Of a stretch of DNA of 64,000 bases, positions 27,690 through 36,775 are shown one piece after another; position 1 is the stretch's first letter; the number at the start of each line of letters is the position of its first letter. The stretch comes from Microseira sp003486305 (GTDB taxonomy: Bacteria > Cyanobacteriota > Cyanobacteriia > Cyanobacteriales > Aerosakkonemataceae): assembly GCA_031969655.1 (NCBI GenBank), contig DALYJX010000008.1, positions 10,142 to 74,141 of the forward strand, written 5' to 3'. The notes beneath the pieces are model-generated. The model was not told the origin of the DNA and ran no database searches. It worked only from the letters and a program-made list of their open reading frames with translations. Both the position numbers and the translations under genes were made by a program.

Positions 27690-27923
27690 ATACAGATCGT
27701 GAGTGAGTAATTGGTTTTTTTAGTACGGGAGACTTGGGGAATGCGAAAGACGCTCTTAATTTTTCCACAACTCGAGAGAGCTTCGTCGCGTCTCCACCTC
27801 TGGTGCTTTATCCCCAACTTCCCTATCATTCCCATCTTCCTGGGAAGGAAAACCCGTAAACCAACAATCCTACCCGTTTCAGAGGCAGGAGTGTCAAATT
27901 GGTAGAAAGCGACACTCTCGTTT

Positions 27924-29936
27924 ATGTCAAACGTCCCAGACTTGTCTCTCGAGCGAGCCATTGACCGCCATCCCCTGACGGTATCTCCTGACACGCCGGT
28001 TTCTGCTGCGATCGCGCTGATGGGTCAGAACCGCTCTAGCTATGTCCTCGTGGTCGAGTTTCAGAGCGTCCCTGGTAACCCCCGTCCTTGTCTACTAGGC
28101 ATATTTACAGAAACAGATGTTGTAAAAATAACATTAAAAAAGAAAGTTTTAGAAGAGGTAGCGATCGCTCAGGTGATGACCCATCAACTGATCGCTGCGA
28201 ATGAATCCCAGATGTCAGATATGGGGATGGCGATCGATTTGCTGCGCCAGCATCAAATTCGCCATCTCCCGATCGTAGATAATGAGGGTTTTTTAGTTGG
28301 CATCGTCACCCAAACGAGTCTGCTGCAAAATCTACAGATCGATAGCTGGCAACAATTGGTACAGGAGCGAACACAGCAATTGCAATGCGAAGTTAAGGAA
28401 CATCGGCAAACAGCAGCAGCACTGCAACAATCGCAAGCTAGTTTAGCTGGGATTCTCGATATTGCCGACGATGGGATTATCTCGCTCGACGCAACTGGGC
28501 GGATTCAAATATTCAATAAGGGCGCGGAAAGAATCTTTGGCTATACCGCAGCGGAGGCTTTAGGAAAGCCAATCGATATGTTATTGCCTGAAACGTTAAG
28601 AGCAGTGCATCGTCAGCACATCCAGAACTTTGCTCAATCCGCCGATATCGCGCGGAAGATGGGAGAACGTCGGGAGATTGTGGGCTTACGCAAAGATCAA
28701 ACCAAGTTTCCCGCCGAAGCATCGATTTCTAACCTAAAACTCGGACAAAAAACCATACTGACGGCGATCCTGCGGGACATCACCGAACGCAAACAGGCAG
28801 AAGAAGCGCTGCAAAACCAAATTGCGCGAGAACGTCTCGTAGCGGCAATTGCGGCGCGCATTCGCCAGTCTTTGGATTTGGACACGATTCTTAATACCAC
28901 GGTGGCAGAAGTGCGGCAATTTCTCGCTTGCGATCGCGTGATTATTTACCGCTTTTTCCCAGATTGGAGCGGGATTGTAGTTGTAGAATCGGTAGGCTCC
29001 TCTTGGACGCAGAGCTTGGGCAGAATCATCAAAGATGAATGCTTTTCTCAAGAATACGTCCATCTCTATCAAAACGGTCGCATTAAAGCCATCGACGATG
29101 TTTACAACGGTGACTTACCCCAATGTCACGCCAATTTGTTAGCCCCCCTGCAAGTCAGGGCTAACTTGGTGGTTCCCATCCTGACCGCAACAAAGGCAGC
29201 ACCAGAGGCAAAAGGAGTGGCAGAATTTGGCTCGATACTCCCTGAAACTCATCTTTGGGGACTGCTGAGCGCCCATCAATGCTCTGCCACCCGCCATTGG
29301 CAAGTCTGGGAAATTGAGTTGCTCAAACAATTGGCAACTTCTGTAGCGATCGCCATCCAACAAGCCGAACTTTACCAACAGTTAGTCACCGCCAATCAAC
29401 AGTTACAGCAATTAGTTTGTTTAGATGGCTTGACTAAAGTCGCCAATCGCCGCCGTTTTGACGAATATCTTGACACTGAGTGGCTGCGTATGCTAAGGGA
29501 AAAACAACCGCTGTCGTTGATTCTCTGCGATGTGGATTGTTTCAAAGCGTACAACGACACCTACGGACACATAGCGGGAGACAGTTGCTTGCAGGAAATT
29601 GCCAATGGGATTCGCGCCGCAGTCAAACGCCCCGCCGATTTAGTAGCGCGTTACGGTGGTGAAGAATTTGCCGTGATTCTACCAAACACGACGGCTGAAG
29701 GAGCAGCAAAGGTAGCAGGTGAAATCCAGTCGAAATTAAGAGCATTGCAGATCGAGCATTCCAAGTCTGGCGTCAGCCAGTATGTCACCCTCAGTTTGGG
29801 AGTGGCGAGTACGATTCCTTCGGATCGCTCTTTTCCGGAAATGCTGATCGATGTAGCCGACAAAGCATTGTATCAGGCAAAAGCAGAAGGACGCGATCGC
29901 TTCATCGTCCAGCAATTAACCGATGACTGTTTGTGA
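27924..29936 (+). CDS. CBS-PAS-GAF(cyanobacteriochrome)-GGDEF diguanylate cyclase
   Basis: 670 residues, soluble. Two CBS motifs (~15-145), a short coiled coil, PAS (~178-290, GIISLDATGRIQIFNKGAERIFG), a GAF domain (~300-490) and GGDEF (~505-665). The GAF has Cys-401 in QCHANLL, the bilin-attaching Cys-His pair, and Cys-373 in DECF, the second Cys of DXCF cyanobacteriochromes; the spacing of 28 residues equals that in TePixJ. The cyclase motif is RYGGEEF near 576, with an RPAD product-inhibition site five residues ahead. Predicted: a blue/green light-controlled c-di-GMP synthase, with CBS domains possibly sensing adenine nucleotides. Chromophore binding is inferred from motifs. Confidence 0.9.
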   Translation: MSNVPDLSLERAIDRHPLTVSPDTPVSAAIALMGQNRSSYVLVVEFQSVPGNPRPCLLGIFTETDVVKITLKKKVLEEVAIAQVMTHQLIAANESQMSDMGMAIDLLRQHQIRHLPIVDNEGFLVGIVTQTSLLQNLQIDSWQQLVQERTQQLQCEVKEHRQTAAALQQSQASLAGILDIADDGIISLDATGRIQIFNKGAERIFGYTAAEALGKPIDMLLPETLRAVHRQHIQNFAQSADIARKMGERREIVGLRKDQTKFPAEASISNLKLGQKTILTAILRDITERKQAEEALQNQIARERLVAAIAARIRQSLDLDTILNTTVAEVRQFLACDRVIIYRFFPDWSGIVVVESVGSSWTQSLGRIIKDECFSQEYVHLYQNGRIKAIDDVYNGDLPQCHANLLAPLQVRANLVVPILTATKAAPEAKGVAEFGSILPETHLWGLLSAHQCSATRHWQVWEIELLKQLATSVAIAIQQAELYQQLVTANQQLQQLVCLDGLTKVANRRRFDEYLDTEWLRMLREKQPLSLILCDVDCFKAYNDTYGHIAGDSCLQEIANGIRAAVKRPADLVARYGGEEFAVILPNTTAEGAAKVAGEIQSKLRALQIEHSKSGVSQYVTLSLGVASTIPSDRSFPEMLIDVADKALYQAKAEGRDRFIVQQLTDDCL

Positions 29937-29957
29937 AGTGACAAGCTTTGCGGTAAA

Positions 29958-30232
29958 ATAACCAAGCTTGGTCGGTTCTGGCGGGGAGCAGCCGCCAGAG
30001 GTAACGGGGAAAGTTCGGTGTAAGTCCGACACTGTCCCGCAACTGTAAATCGATTTTGGATTGGCTAATGGCTAATGGGTAATGGGTAATAGGTAATAGG
30101 TAATAGGAAAAAACAATTAGCAATTAGCAATTAGCAATTAGCAATTAGCAATTACCAATTACCCATTACCCATTACCAATTACCAATTACCAATTACCAA
30201 AATCGAGTAAGTCAGGATGCCCGCCGACTTGA
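29958..30232 (+). ncRNA. Cobalamin riboswitch with repeat-expanded arm
   Basis: The conserved core is recognisable: GGTAACGGGGAAAGTTCGGT, GTAAGTCCGACACTGTCCCG, CAACTGTAA, and after a long insertion GTCAGGATGCCCGCC. The arm between ATCGATTTTGG (30049) and CCAAAATCGA (30197-30206) is filled with complementary heptamer repeats and would fold into one very long hairpin. The aptamer lies directly upstream of hupE-DUF1636-cobW. Control at the GTG start of hupE (30260) by ribosome-site masking is likely, since no terminator with a U-run is obvious. Confidence 0.92.
30062..30200. repeat. Heptamer repeats inside the riboswitch
   Basis: Left side: GGCTAAT/GGGTAAT/AGGTAAT copies (30062-30108). Right side: AATTAGC then AATTACC copies (30114-30200), reverse-complementary to the left. 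Same heptamer family as elsewhere in the window. Confidence 0.9.
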
Positions 30233-30259
30233 TATAAATAAATCTGCGAGGTACAGATC

Positions 30260-30937
30260 GTGTCAAAAATAGAAATTTCCCGTCCTCGGTCAAAGCGTAC
30301 TGGTATCCCCCAGTTAAGAGGGCGAAGCTTTACCGCTAGCGTATTGTTGGTATGTGTAGGACTGTTGAGTGCGGCGGGGCGCGCGATCGCTCACCACGCC
30401 ATCGATGGTAAAATACCCAGCAATTTCTTTGAAGGTTTTGTTTCAGGATTGGCGCACCCGATTATCGGTTTAGACCATTTTGCTTTTATTGTTGCAATTG
30501 GATTGCTCGCAGTTGGATTGTCGCGAGGCGCTTTAATTCCAGCAGGATTTGTGCTGACAGCACTGCTAGGAACGGGAATTCACTTGCTTGGGCTAGACTT
30601 ACCAGGGTCTGAAATTATTATTGCGGGTTCTGCGATCGCTTTTGGCGTTATGCTATTCACCCAACAGCGTCCCAACTTCATCGCCCTGACAGCACTAGCC
30701 TCGTTTGCAGGTTTATTTCACGGCTACGCTTACGGCGAATCAATCGTCGGCGCGCTTTTGACACCGCTAGTTGCGTATTTGTTGGGTTTTAGCGTGATTC
30801 AGTATGCGATCGCTCTAATTGCCCTTTTTATTGGCAACTCCATCGGTCAAAAATTTACCAACTCACCCATGCGATTCGCTGGCTTTGTCATCTGCTCAAT
30901 CGGTACTGTTTTTCTAACTTCTTCCCTTTTGGGCTAA
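30260..30937 (+). CDS. HupE/UreJ-family metal transporter, probably cobalt
   Basis: 225 residues from a GTG start with GAGG upstream. A signal/first helix (SVLLVCVGLLSAAGRAIA) is followed by the family motif SGLAHPIIGLDHFAFIV and several membrane spans, with a second motif FAGLFHGYAYGES. The His/Asp residues in these motifs are the likely metal ligands. HupE/UreJ proteins are Ni2+ or Co2+ permeases; control by a cobalamin riboswitch and the downstream CobW point to cobalt uptake for B12 synthesis. Specificity is inferred. Confidence 0.85.
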   Translation: MSKIEISRPRSKRTGIPQLRGRSFTASVLLVCVGLLSAAGRAIAHHAIDGKIPSNFFEGFVSGLAHPIIGLDHFAFIVAIGLLAVGLSRGALIPAGFVLTALLGTGIHLLGLDLPGSEIIIAGSAIAFGVMLFTQQRPNFIALTALASFAGLFHGYAYGESIVGALLTPLVAYLLGFSVIQYAIALIALFIGNSIGQKFTNSPMRFAGFVICSIGTVFLTSSLLG

Positions 30938-30973
30938 TTGCATATTCCGCCGAAAAAATCTCAAAAATAAACA

Positions 30974-31351
30974 ATGAAAACGCAACACATTCTATTTGTG
31001 TGTAAAACCTGCGCCACCGTTTGGAAAGATGGCAAACCACAAGGTAAAAGCGGCGGTCAAGAACTAATCGAAAATCTCAGCCAACTCCATCAAAATTGGG
31101 AATTACGCGATCGCTTTCCCATGCAAGAAGTTGAGTGCATGAGCGCTTGCAGTCATGCTTGTGCTATTTCATTTGCCGCCCCGGATAAATATACTTATCT
31201 GTTTGGCGATTTACCCCCCCAAAATAGTGCAGCCGCAGTCCTAGAATGTGCCGCTCAATATTATGCAAAACCCAATGGTCTTTTACCCTGGTCAGAACGA
31301 CCAGAACCCCTAAAAAAAGGCGTAATCGCCCGCATCCCACCCCTGAAATAA
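30974..31351 (+). CDS. DUF1636 family metal-binding (ferredoxin-like) protein
   Basis: 125 residues. Thioredoxin-like ferredoxin fold with Cys motifs FVCKTCATVW near the start and VECMSACSHACAI in the middle, able to bind a metal ion or [2Fe-2S] cluster. DUF1636 genes are frequent in cobalamin-regulated cyanobacterial loci. It lies 36 bp after hupE and 83 bp before cobW in the same operon. A metal-delivery or metal-sensing role is inferred. Confidence 0.8.
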   Translation: MKTQHILFVCKTCATVWKDGKPQGKSGGQELIENLSQLHQNWELRDRFPMQEVECMSACSHACAISFAAPDKYTYLFGDLPPQNSAAAVLECAAQYYAKPNGLLPWSERPEPLKKGVIARIPPLK

Positions 31352-31354
31352 TTT

Positions 31355-31425
31355 CAGATTGCAGATTTTAGATTTAAGATTTTTGATTCAATCTAAAATC
31401 TGCAATCTAAAATCTGCAATTATTA
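31355..31425. repeat. Inverted AT-rich repeat between DUF1636 gene and cobW
   Basis: TTGCAGATTTTAGATTTAAG faces AATCTAAAATCTGCAATC (twice), giving a hairpin in the intercistronic RNA. The same unit, as an array, follows the gene at 58420. Confidence 0.7.
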
Positions 31426-31434
31426 GGAGCTTTT

Positions 31435-32475
31435 ATGGCAGCAAAAATTCCCGTTACTGTGATTACTGGCTTTCTCGGCAGCGGCAAAACAACTTTGATT
31501 CGCCAGCTATTGAAAAACAATCAAGGCCGTCGCATCGCGGTTTTAGTTAACGAATTTGGCGAATTGGGAATCGATGGCGAATTGCTGCGGTCTTGCCAAG
31601 TTTGCGATGACGCTGAAGTGCCAACTACGAACATAGTTGAACTCACGAATGGTTGTCTTTGTTGCACCGTTCAGGAAGAATTTCTCCCCACAATGCAACA
31701 GCTATTAGAACGGCGAGAAAACCTCGATTGCATACTGATCGAAACATCCGGATTAGCATTGCCAAAACCTTTAATTCAAGCCTTCCGTTGGCCTGAAATT
31801 CGCACGGGTGCTACAGTCGATGGCGTGGTTACTGTAGTAGACTGCGAAGCCGTAGTATCTGGAACCCTGGCTGCGAATTTGGATGCTTTGGAAGCGCAAA
31901 GAAAAGCTGACCCCAATCTAGACCACGAAACGCCTATTGAAGAATTATTTGAAGATCAATTAGCTTGTGCTGATTTGGTGCTGTTGAGTAAAGTTGACCG
32001 AGTAGACGCTCAAACTCAAACTCAGGTGCAGAATTGGTTAAAACAGCAACTACCTGACAGCGTTAAAATTGTCCCTTGCGAAAGTGGTGAAATTAGCGCC
32101 GATGTTCTGTTAGGATTTAATGCAGCAGTTGAGGATAATTTAGACTCTCGTCCGAGTCACCACGATGAGGAACAAGACCACGAACACGATGAGGATATTA
32201 ATTCTGTTCACTTTGTTTTAAGCCGAGAGTTTGAACCTCAAGCGTTAGTTTATTCGCTGAAACAATTGGTGCAACAGCACGAAATTTATCGGGTTAAAGG
32301 GTTTGTTGCTGTTCCGAATAAATCAATGCGGTTAGTGTTGCAAGGAGTGGGGGCGCGCTTTGAGCATTTTTACGATCGTCTTTGGCTAGGAAATGAACCC
32401 CGCGAAACTCGTTTGGTGCTGATCGGTCGCGGTTTGGATAAAAGTAAAATAGAATCGGAATTGCGAGCTTGCTAA
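31435..32475 (+). CDS. cobW: CobW-type GTPase metallochaperone
   Basis: 346 residues. G3E P-loop GTPase: Walker A TGFLGSGKTTLI, the GCLCC metal site (ELTNGCLCCTVQEEF), Walker B region ILIETSGLALPKP, and the C-terminal CobW_C domain. A His/Asp/Glu-rich stretch (SHHDEEQDHEHDED) before that domain could store or hand over metal. CobW proteins deliver Co2+ for cobalamin synthesis; the upstream riboswitch supports CobW rather than a zinc-directed paralogue. AGGAG precedes the ATG. Confidence 0.92.
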   Translation: MAAKIPVTVITGFLGSGKTTLIRQLLKNNQGRRIAVLVNEFGELGIDGELLRSCQVCDDAEVPTTNIVELTNGCLCCTVQEEFLPTMQQLLERRENLDCILIETSGLALPKPLIQAFRWPEIRTGATVDGVVTVVDCEAVVSGTLAANLDALEAQRKADPNLDHETPIEELFEDQLACADLVLLSKVDRVDAQTQTQVQNWLKQQLPDSVKIVPCESGEISADVLLGFNAAVEDNLDSRPSHHDEEQDHEHDEDINSVHFVLSREFEPQALVYSLKQLVQQHEIYRVKGFVAVPNKSMRLVLQGVGARFEHFYDRLWLGNEPRETRLVLIGRGLDKSKIESELRAC

Positions 32476-32815
32476 TGGCTAATGGCTAATGGCTAATTGC
32501 TAATCTAGGATTTTTACCGATTGAGCCATTAGCCGCTCTTCGAGAGATAACTAGCAACTAGAGTTTGTCTGTAATATCATGTCCGTTGAATTGCGCATAA
32601 TAAAAAAACTTCACGTCGTCTTGCGTAGGGACACGGCATTATAGATATCTCCGACACAGATAACGTTAATCGTGCCGTGTCCCGGCTGATGATTATGGGT
32701 AATCTTAAGGACATGATATTACTTGTTATGGCATTCTTCTTTTACCGATCGTGTACCCAGATTTTTATTATGGATGATTTGCCGGACATCATATACAACC
32801 CGCCCCTACTAGCGA
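32476..32815. repeat. Repeat-rich spacer after cobW
   Basis: Heptamers at 32476-32505. An ATATCATGTCCG-family element at 32571-32661, inverse of 24530-24612. Further fragments with GGACATGATATT (~32709) and CCGGACATCATATACAACCC (~32775). The frame at 32677-32874 is made of these repeats. Confidence 0.7.
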
Positions 32816-32856
32816 TCGCATTCCCTCAGTACTTACGCAAAAAAACTTGGTTTCTA

Positions 32857-33063
32857 TCAAAAATCGTGGGTTGACAGTGGCGAGATTGACGCATCACCTT
32901 TGTTTTTTGTTTTTGGCGCCGTTGTTTCAATACCAGGAGAAGCTTGGGTTGTCGGTTGAGTAGTGCTGTTGCATCCTGTTAATGCTAGCAGACAGATTGC
33001 GGTAATAGCGATCGCGTAACTTAAACGGTTGATCGTAACTGTTAAAAGTGAAAACAAAATCAA
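32857..33063 (-). CDS. Small putative lipoprotein
   Basis: 68 residues. Hydrophobic helix ending in a lipobox (CLLALTGC), then a short Thr/Ser/Pro-rich polar tail. That layout fits a lipid-anchored small protein of unknown role. Alone on its strand, between the cobW repeats and the sugar-kinase gene. Real-gene status is moderately supported by the lipobox. Confidence 0.5.
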   Translation of the reverse strand: MILFSLLTVTINRLSYAIAITAICLLALTGCNSTTQPTTQASPGIETTAPKTKNKGDASISPLSTHDF

Positions 33064-33175
33064 AATGAAATTAACTTGCTGACTTGACTATTGAGAAAAG
33101 CTATGCAGTGATTATATGATAAATTGCCAAGAACCAACCAACTTTTCTGGATCTGAAACTTGGTATTATTAACCC

Positions 33176-34462
33176 ATGAACCTCTACCTTGGCATCGACT
33201 TCGGCACTTCTGGCGCACGCGCGATCGCAATCGACTCTGAAGGTATTATCCAAGCAGAAGCGCAATATCCGTTTGCAGCACCCGACCAGACCATTATCTG
33301 GCAGAATGCTTTATTTAACCTGCTAGAACAAATTACCCAGAAAATACGCGGGGAAATAAAAGCGATCGCTCTCAATGGCACTTCTTCCACTGTCCTGTTG
33401 TGCGACAGCTTTGGTAACCCAATTTCTGCACCTTTAATGTACAACGATGGAAGCGGAATAGAAGCGATCGAGAAAGTCAAAGCAATATCCCCCCCAAATC
33501 ACACAGTATTAAGCGCCACATCCAGTCTTGCCAAACTTTTCTGGCTAATCCAAAATGCCGATAATATACAAAATTGTTATTTCCTGCACCAAGCAGACTG
33601 GTTAGCTTTTTTATTGCACGGATGCTTGGGGATTAGCGATTATCACAATGCGTTAAAACTCGGTTACGATGTGGGAAATTTGTGCTACCCAAATTGGTTA
33701 GAAAATTTACCAGAACGTCATTTATTGCCCCAAATCCTAGCACCTGGAACGCCAGTAGGTGAAGTGAGGGCAGAAATTGCTAGTCGCTTTAATTTAAGGC
33801 GAGATTGTCTTGTTTGTACTGGAACAACTGATAGCATCGCCGCTTTTCTCGCCAGCGGTGCGAATTCTCCCGGTGAAGCTGTAACTTCTCTAGGTTCGAC
33901 TTTAGCCTTAAAACTCTTAAGTCGCACCCGGGTCGATGATTCCCGCTACGGAATTTATAGCCATCGCTTACCCCCCCTTGTTAAGGGGGAACAGGGGGAA
34001 ATCGATTTATGGTTAGTTGGGGGTGCTTCTAATACAGGCGGTGCAGTATTAAAACAATTTTTCACCAACGCTGAATTAGAAAATCTCAGCAGTCAAATCG
34101 ATGCCGAGCAAGAAAGTTTATTAGATTATTATCCATTGGTGAAGGCGGGCGATCGCTTCCCCATCAACGACCCCAATTTACCACCCCGACTACAACCCCG
34201 CCCCGAAAATCCTGTACAATTCCTCCACGGTTTACTCGAAAGTATCGCCCGCATTGAAGCTTTAGGTTATCAATTATTACAGCAATTCGGCGCAACACCC
34301 CTCACTCGCGTTTACACCGCTGGAGGTGGGGCTAAAAATCCTGCTTGGCAAAAGATTCGCCAACGTCATTTGCAAGTATCTATCTTAAGACCGATTCATA
34401 CACAAGCCGCTTATGGTAGTGCTTTATTAGCAATGCAAGCAATTAAACCATCGAACCCGTAG
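33176..34462 (+). CDS. FGGY-family carbohydrate kinase (ribulose/xylulose kinase-like)
   Basis: 428 residues. Actin-like fold with the N-terminal phosphate motif LGIDFGTSGARAIAID and the C-terminal ATP motif TRVYTAGGGAKNPAWQKIR. The compact length fits the cyanobacterial/plant XK1 group, members of which phosphorylate D-ribulose. Substrate is not decidable from sequence. An interspersed repeat (33970-34009) is translated in frame as RLPPLVKGEQGEIDL in a region likely to be a surface loop. Confidence 0.85.
   Translation: MNLYLGIDFGTSGARAIAIDSEGIIQAEAQYPFAAPDQTIIWQNALFNLLEQITQKIRGEIKAIALNGTSSTVLLCDSFGNPISAPLMYNDGSGIEAIEKVKAISPPNHTVLSATSSLAKLFWLIQNADNIQNCYFLHQADWLAFLLHGCLGISDYHNALKLGYDVGNLCYPNWLENLPERHLLPQILAPGTPVGEVRAEIASRFNLRRDCLVCTGTTDSIAAFLASGANSPGEAVTSLGSTLALKLLSRTRVDDSRYGIYSHRLPPLVKGEQGEIDLWLVGGASNTGGAVLKQFFTNAELENLSSQIDAEQESLLDYYPLVKAGDRFPINDPNLPPRLQPRPENPVQFLHGLLESIARIEALGYQLLQQFGATPLTRVYTAGGGAKNPAWQKIRQRHLQVSILRPIHTQAAYGSALLAMQAIKPSNP
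33970..34009. repeat. Interspersed repeat within the FGGY kinase frame
   Basis: CCCCCCTTGTTAAGGGGG followed by AACAGGGGGAAATCGATTT. The same repeat, slightly changed, lies inside pcrA at 37172-37211. Confidence 0.8.
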
Positions 34463-34498
34463 AATTTCAGATTTGAGATTCGATCGGTTTCTGCTTTC

Positions 34499-34726
34499 CT
34501 AATCCTCGCTCCACGTTTCGCAACCAATTAAATCGCAAATGCGATCTCTTAGCAAATAGCCGCACTCTTCTAACTCGCATTCCACACAACGCCATTCCCC
34601 CGGTCTAATATACTCGCAAAGCGCATATATCGGTTGTTGGCGACTGATTGCGCCTTTCTTGACCAGTTCGCGGGCTTCATCTCTAATAACGTCGATTGAA
34701 TACCGGATAGTAGATGTCATCATCAT
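34499..34726 (-). CDS. DUF4327 family protein
   Basis: 75 residues, cyanobacterial family of unknown function. Recognised by RYSIDVIRDEARELVKKGAI, the ISRQQPIYALCEYI segment and the Cys-rich CVECELEECGYLLRDRI. Soluble, probably a small helical domain; three of the cysteines could bind metal. Solitary gene. Confidence 0.85.
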   Translation of the reverse strand: MMMTSTIRYSIDVIRDEARELVKKGAISRQQPIYALCEYIRPGEWRCVECELEECGYLLRDRICDLIGCETWSED

Positions 34727-34917
34727 CGCCTCTCCCCCTGATAAAAGCTTGGATTGCTTTTATATCATCGCTCTTTGAAGGGCGCTGCTTTCACAAATGT
34801 GAAAAAACGATGAAAAAATCAACAAAACTAAATTTTTTAGCGATATTTTAAACTATTTTACTTCCAGATATAAAATTATACCTTAAACTTGTTCTTTTGG
34901 CAACTATTGACGGCAAT

Positions 34918-36504
34918 TTATACCTCTGGTTGCAGTTCTACGCTGTATACAGTTTTACCTTTTAGATCGAGCAAAGCAACGGTCATTAATTTAGTTGCAG
35001 CATCTATTTTTACTGTCCCAAAAAACTGCATTCCTGCCGTAGGCGGCAGGTTTTGTTTCATCCCCACAGGTGCGCTTTGAAACTTCACTTGCGCGCCAAA
35101 AGTATTATCAATTGCTTGCGGGCCAAAACTGCCACCGTGCAGCGGCCCAGCAGCGAATTCCCAGAAGGGTTTAAAGTCAGTAAATTGAGCTTTATTGGGG
35201 TCGTAATAAGTCGCTACGGCGTAATGTAAATCTGAAGTTAGCCAAACAACATTTTTGATATTATTTTGTAGGATAAACCGCAACAAATCTGCCATTTCTA
35301 ATTCCCGTCCCAAAGCGGGGCCATCCCCGTTGGCACAGTTTTCAAATGCCTTTTCGCCATCGCGGACGATAATCCCAATTGGCATATCGCTGGCGATGAT
35401 TTTCCAAGTTGCTTTTGATGCTAGTAATTGACTTTTTAACCAACGCACTTGTTCGTTACCTAAAAACGCCGTTTCTGCACTTGGCGAGGTCTGACGATTA
35501 GCAGAATTTGGCCCTCGATAGCTGCGTTCGTCTAGCATAAAAATATCTAAATTTGGGCCATATTGAAAAGACCGATAAATGCGCTCTGGATCGTTAGCAT
35601 CCCAGCGAAATGGCATATACTCAAGCAGCGCTCTTTTGCCACGCGCCGCCAGCAAATCGCAGCTTTTTACGGTATAGCGTTTATCATCGAGTATTTCACC
35701 TGGATACCAATTATTGGTTACCTCGTGGTCGTCCCATTGGACTAATAACGGCACTTCGGCGTTGAAGCGGCGGACGTTTTCATCGAGTAAGTGGTAGATA
35801 TAATTGCCGCGAAACTCGGCTAAAGTTTCCGCAACTTTGGATTTTTCTGGAGTAGTAATGTTTCTCCAAATACTGCCGTCTTCTAGTTTAACTTCTGAAA
35901 GAATCGGGTTATCTGGATAGGCATTATCGCCGCAGTGGATGAAGAAATCTGGTTCTAGTTTGCGGATGGTTTCGTAGATTTTCATTCCACCCCAATCTGG
36001 ATTAATACCCCATCCTTGACCGCCGCTACAACCAGACCAAGCAAAGAAAATATCTTTACCTGAATTGGGAGGGGTGCGGAAACTTCCTGTAACGGGAATG
36101 CTGGAGATATTTCTATCAGTTAAATCTTGGAAAGTAACGCGATAAAATAATTGCTGACCTGTGGGTAAATCTGATAGGTAAACTCGCGCTGTATAGTCGG
36201 TGGTTTCTATAGCTGCTGAGCCTACAATTTGTTGGGGGTTACGGAAAGTTTCGCTGGTGGAATATTCTACAATTATGCGCGCGGGTCGGTCAGTTTTGCT
36301 CCAAATGACGGCGCTATTTCCTGTAATATCTCCGCTAGCGACGCCGTAGGGAATTTGCGGACGCATTCTATCTAATGTTACGATTCCGGGAGCCTGGGCA
36401 AATGATTTTGAAAATAAGTTGCTGGCAATTATTCCGCCACCTGTTAAAGCGGAACCTAGTAAGAATTTGCGACGGCTAATTTGGTTTGCAGCTTTTTTTG
36501 CCAC
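34918..36504 (-). CDS. PhoD-type alkaline phosphatase / phosphodiesterase, Tat-exported
   Basis: 528 residues. The twin-arginine signal (SRRKFLLGSALTGGGIIAS) implies export in folded form. The N-terminal PhoD_N beta domain (YGVASGDITGNSAVIWSKTD) is followed by the metallophosphatase domain with HCGDNAYPDNP and LVQWDDHEVTNNW and a late SDLHYAV. It releases phosphate from mono- and diesters outside the inner membrane, with Ca2+/Fe3+ in known PhoD enzymes. No Pho box was identified in the upstream gap. Confidence 0.9.
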   Translation of the reverse strand: MAKKAANQISRRKFLLGSALTGGGIIASNLFSKSFAQAPGIVTLDRMRPQIPYGVASGDITGNSAVIWSKTDRPARIIVEYSTSETFRNPQQIVGSAAIETTDYTARVYLSDLPTGQQLFYRVTFQDLTDRNISSIPVTGSFRTPPNSGKDIFFAWSGCSGGQGWGINPDWGGMKIYETIRKLEPDFFIHCGDNAYPDNPILSEVKLEDGSIWRNITTPEKSKVAETLAEFRGNYIYHLLDENVRRFNAEVPLLVQWDDHEVTNNWYPGEILDDKRYTVKSCDLLAARGKRALLEYMPFRWDANDPERIYRSFQYGPNLDIFMLDERSYRGPNSANRQTSPSAETAFLGNEQVRWLKSQLLASKATWKIIASDMPIGIIVRDGEKAFENCANGDGPALGRELEMADLLRFILQNNIKNVVWLTSDLHYAVATYYDPNKAQFTDFKPFWEFAAGPLHGGSFGPQAIDNTFGAQVKFQSAPVGMKQNLPPTAGMQFFGTVKIDAATKLMTVALLDLKGKTVYSVELQPEV

Positions 36505-36550
36505 GATCGCATTCTCCCAGACTATAGTTTTATTTTAGGCGAGCGATCGC

Positions 36551-36748
36551 TTACTGGGGTAGGAACCAATGGATATAACCGCAATTAGAGCAGATGAGAC
36601 ACAAAGCATAGCGGTTCTTCCAGCTTGGATAATCTAGGGTAGGGACTCCCTCAGTTAACTGTACTTCTCGACGCCAAAATAATTCATGGGCGCAGACTAA
36701 GCATTTCAGTTCAACTTCCCCTACCTTGTAAGCTTCGGGTTGTTGCAT
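36551..36748 (-). CDS. Small zinc-ribbon-like protein
   Basis: 65 residues from the ATG at 36748, which has AGAGGTG upstream. Two CxxC pairs (KCLVCAHE and LICSNCGYIHWFLPQ) form a likely zinc ribbon. A longer frame starting at 36841 adds 31 residues encoded by an interspersed repeat and is rejected. Function unknown. Confidence 0.75.
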   Translation of the reverse strand: MQQPEAYKVGEVELKCLVCAHELFWRREVQLTEGVPTLDYPSWKNRYALCLICSNCGYIHWFLPQ

Positions 36749-36775
36749 GTTAACACCTCTAAGTTGAGTTTCGTC

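Noticed and set aside
32677..32874. 65-codon rightward frame
   Set aside because: Built from ATATCATGTCCG-family fragments and overlaps the lipoprotein gene's end.
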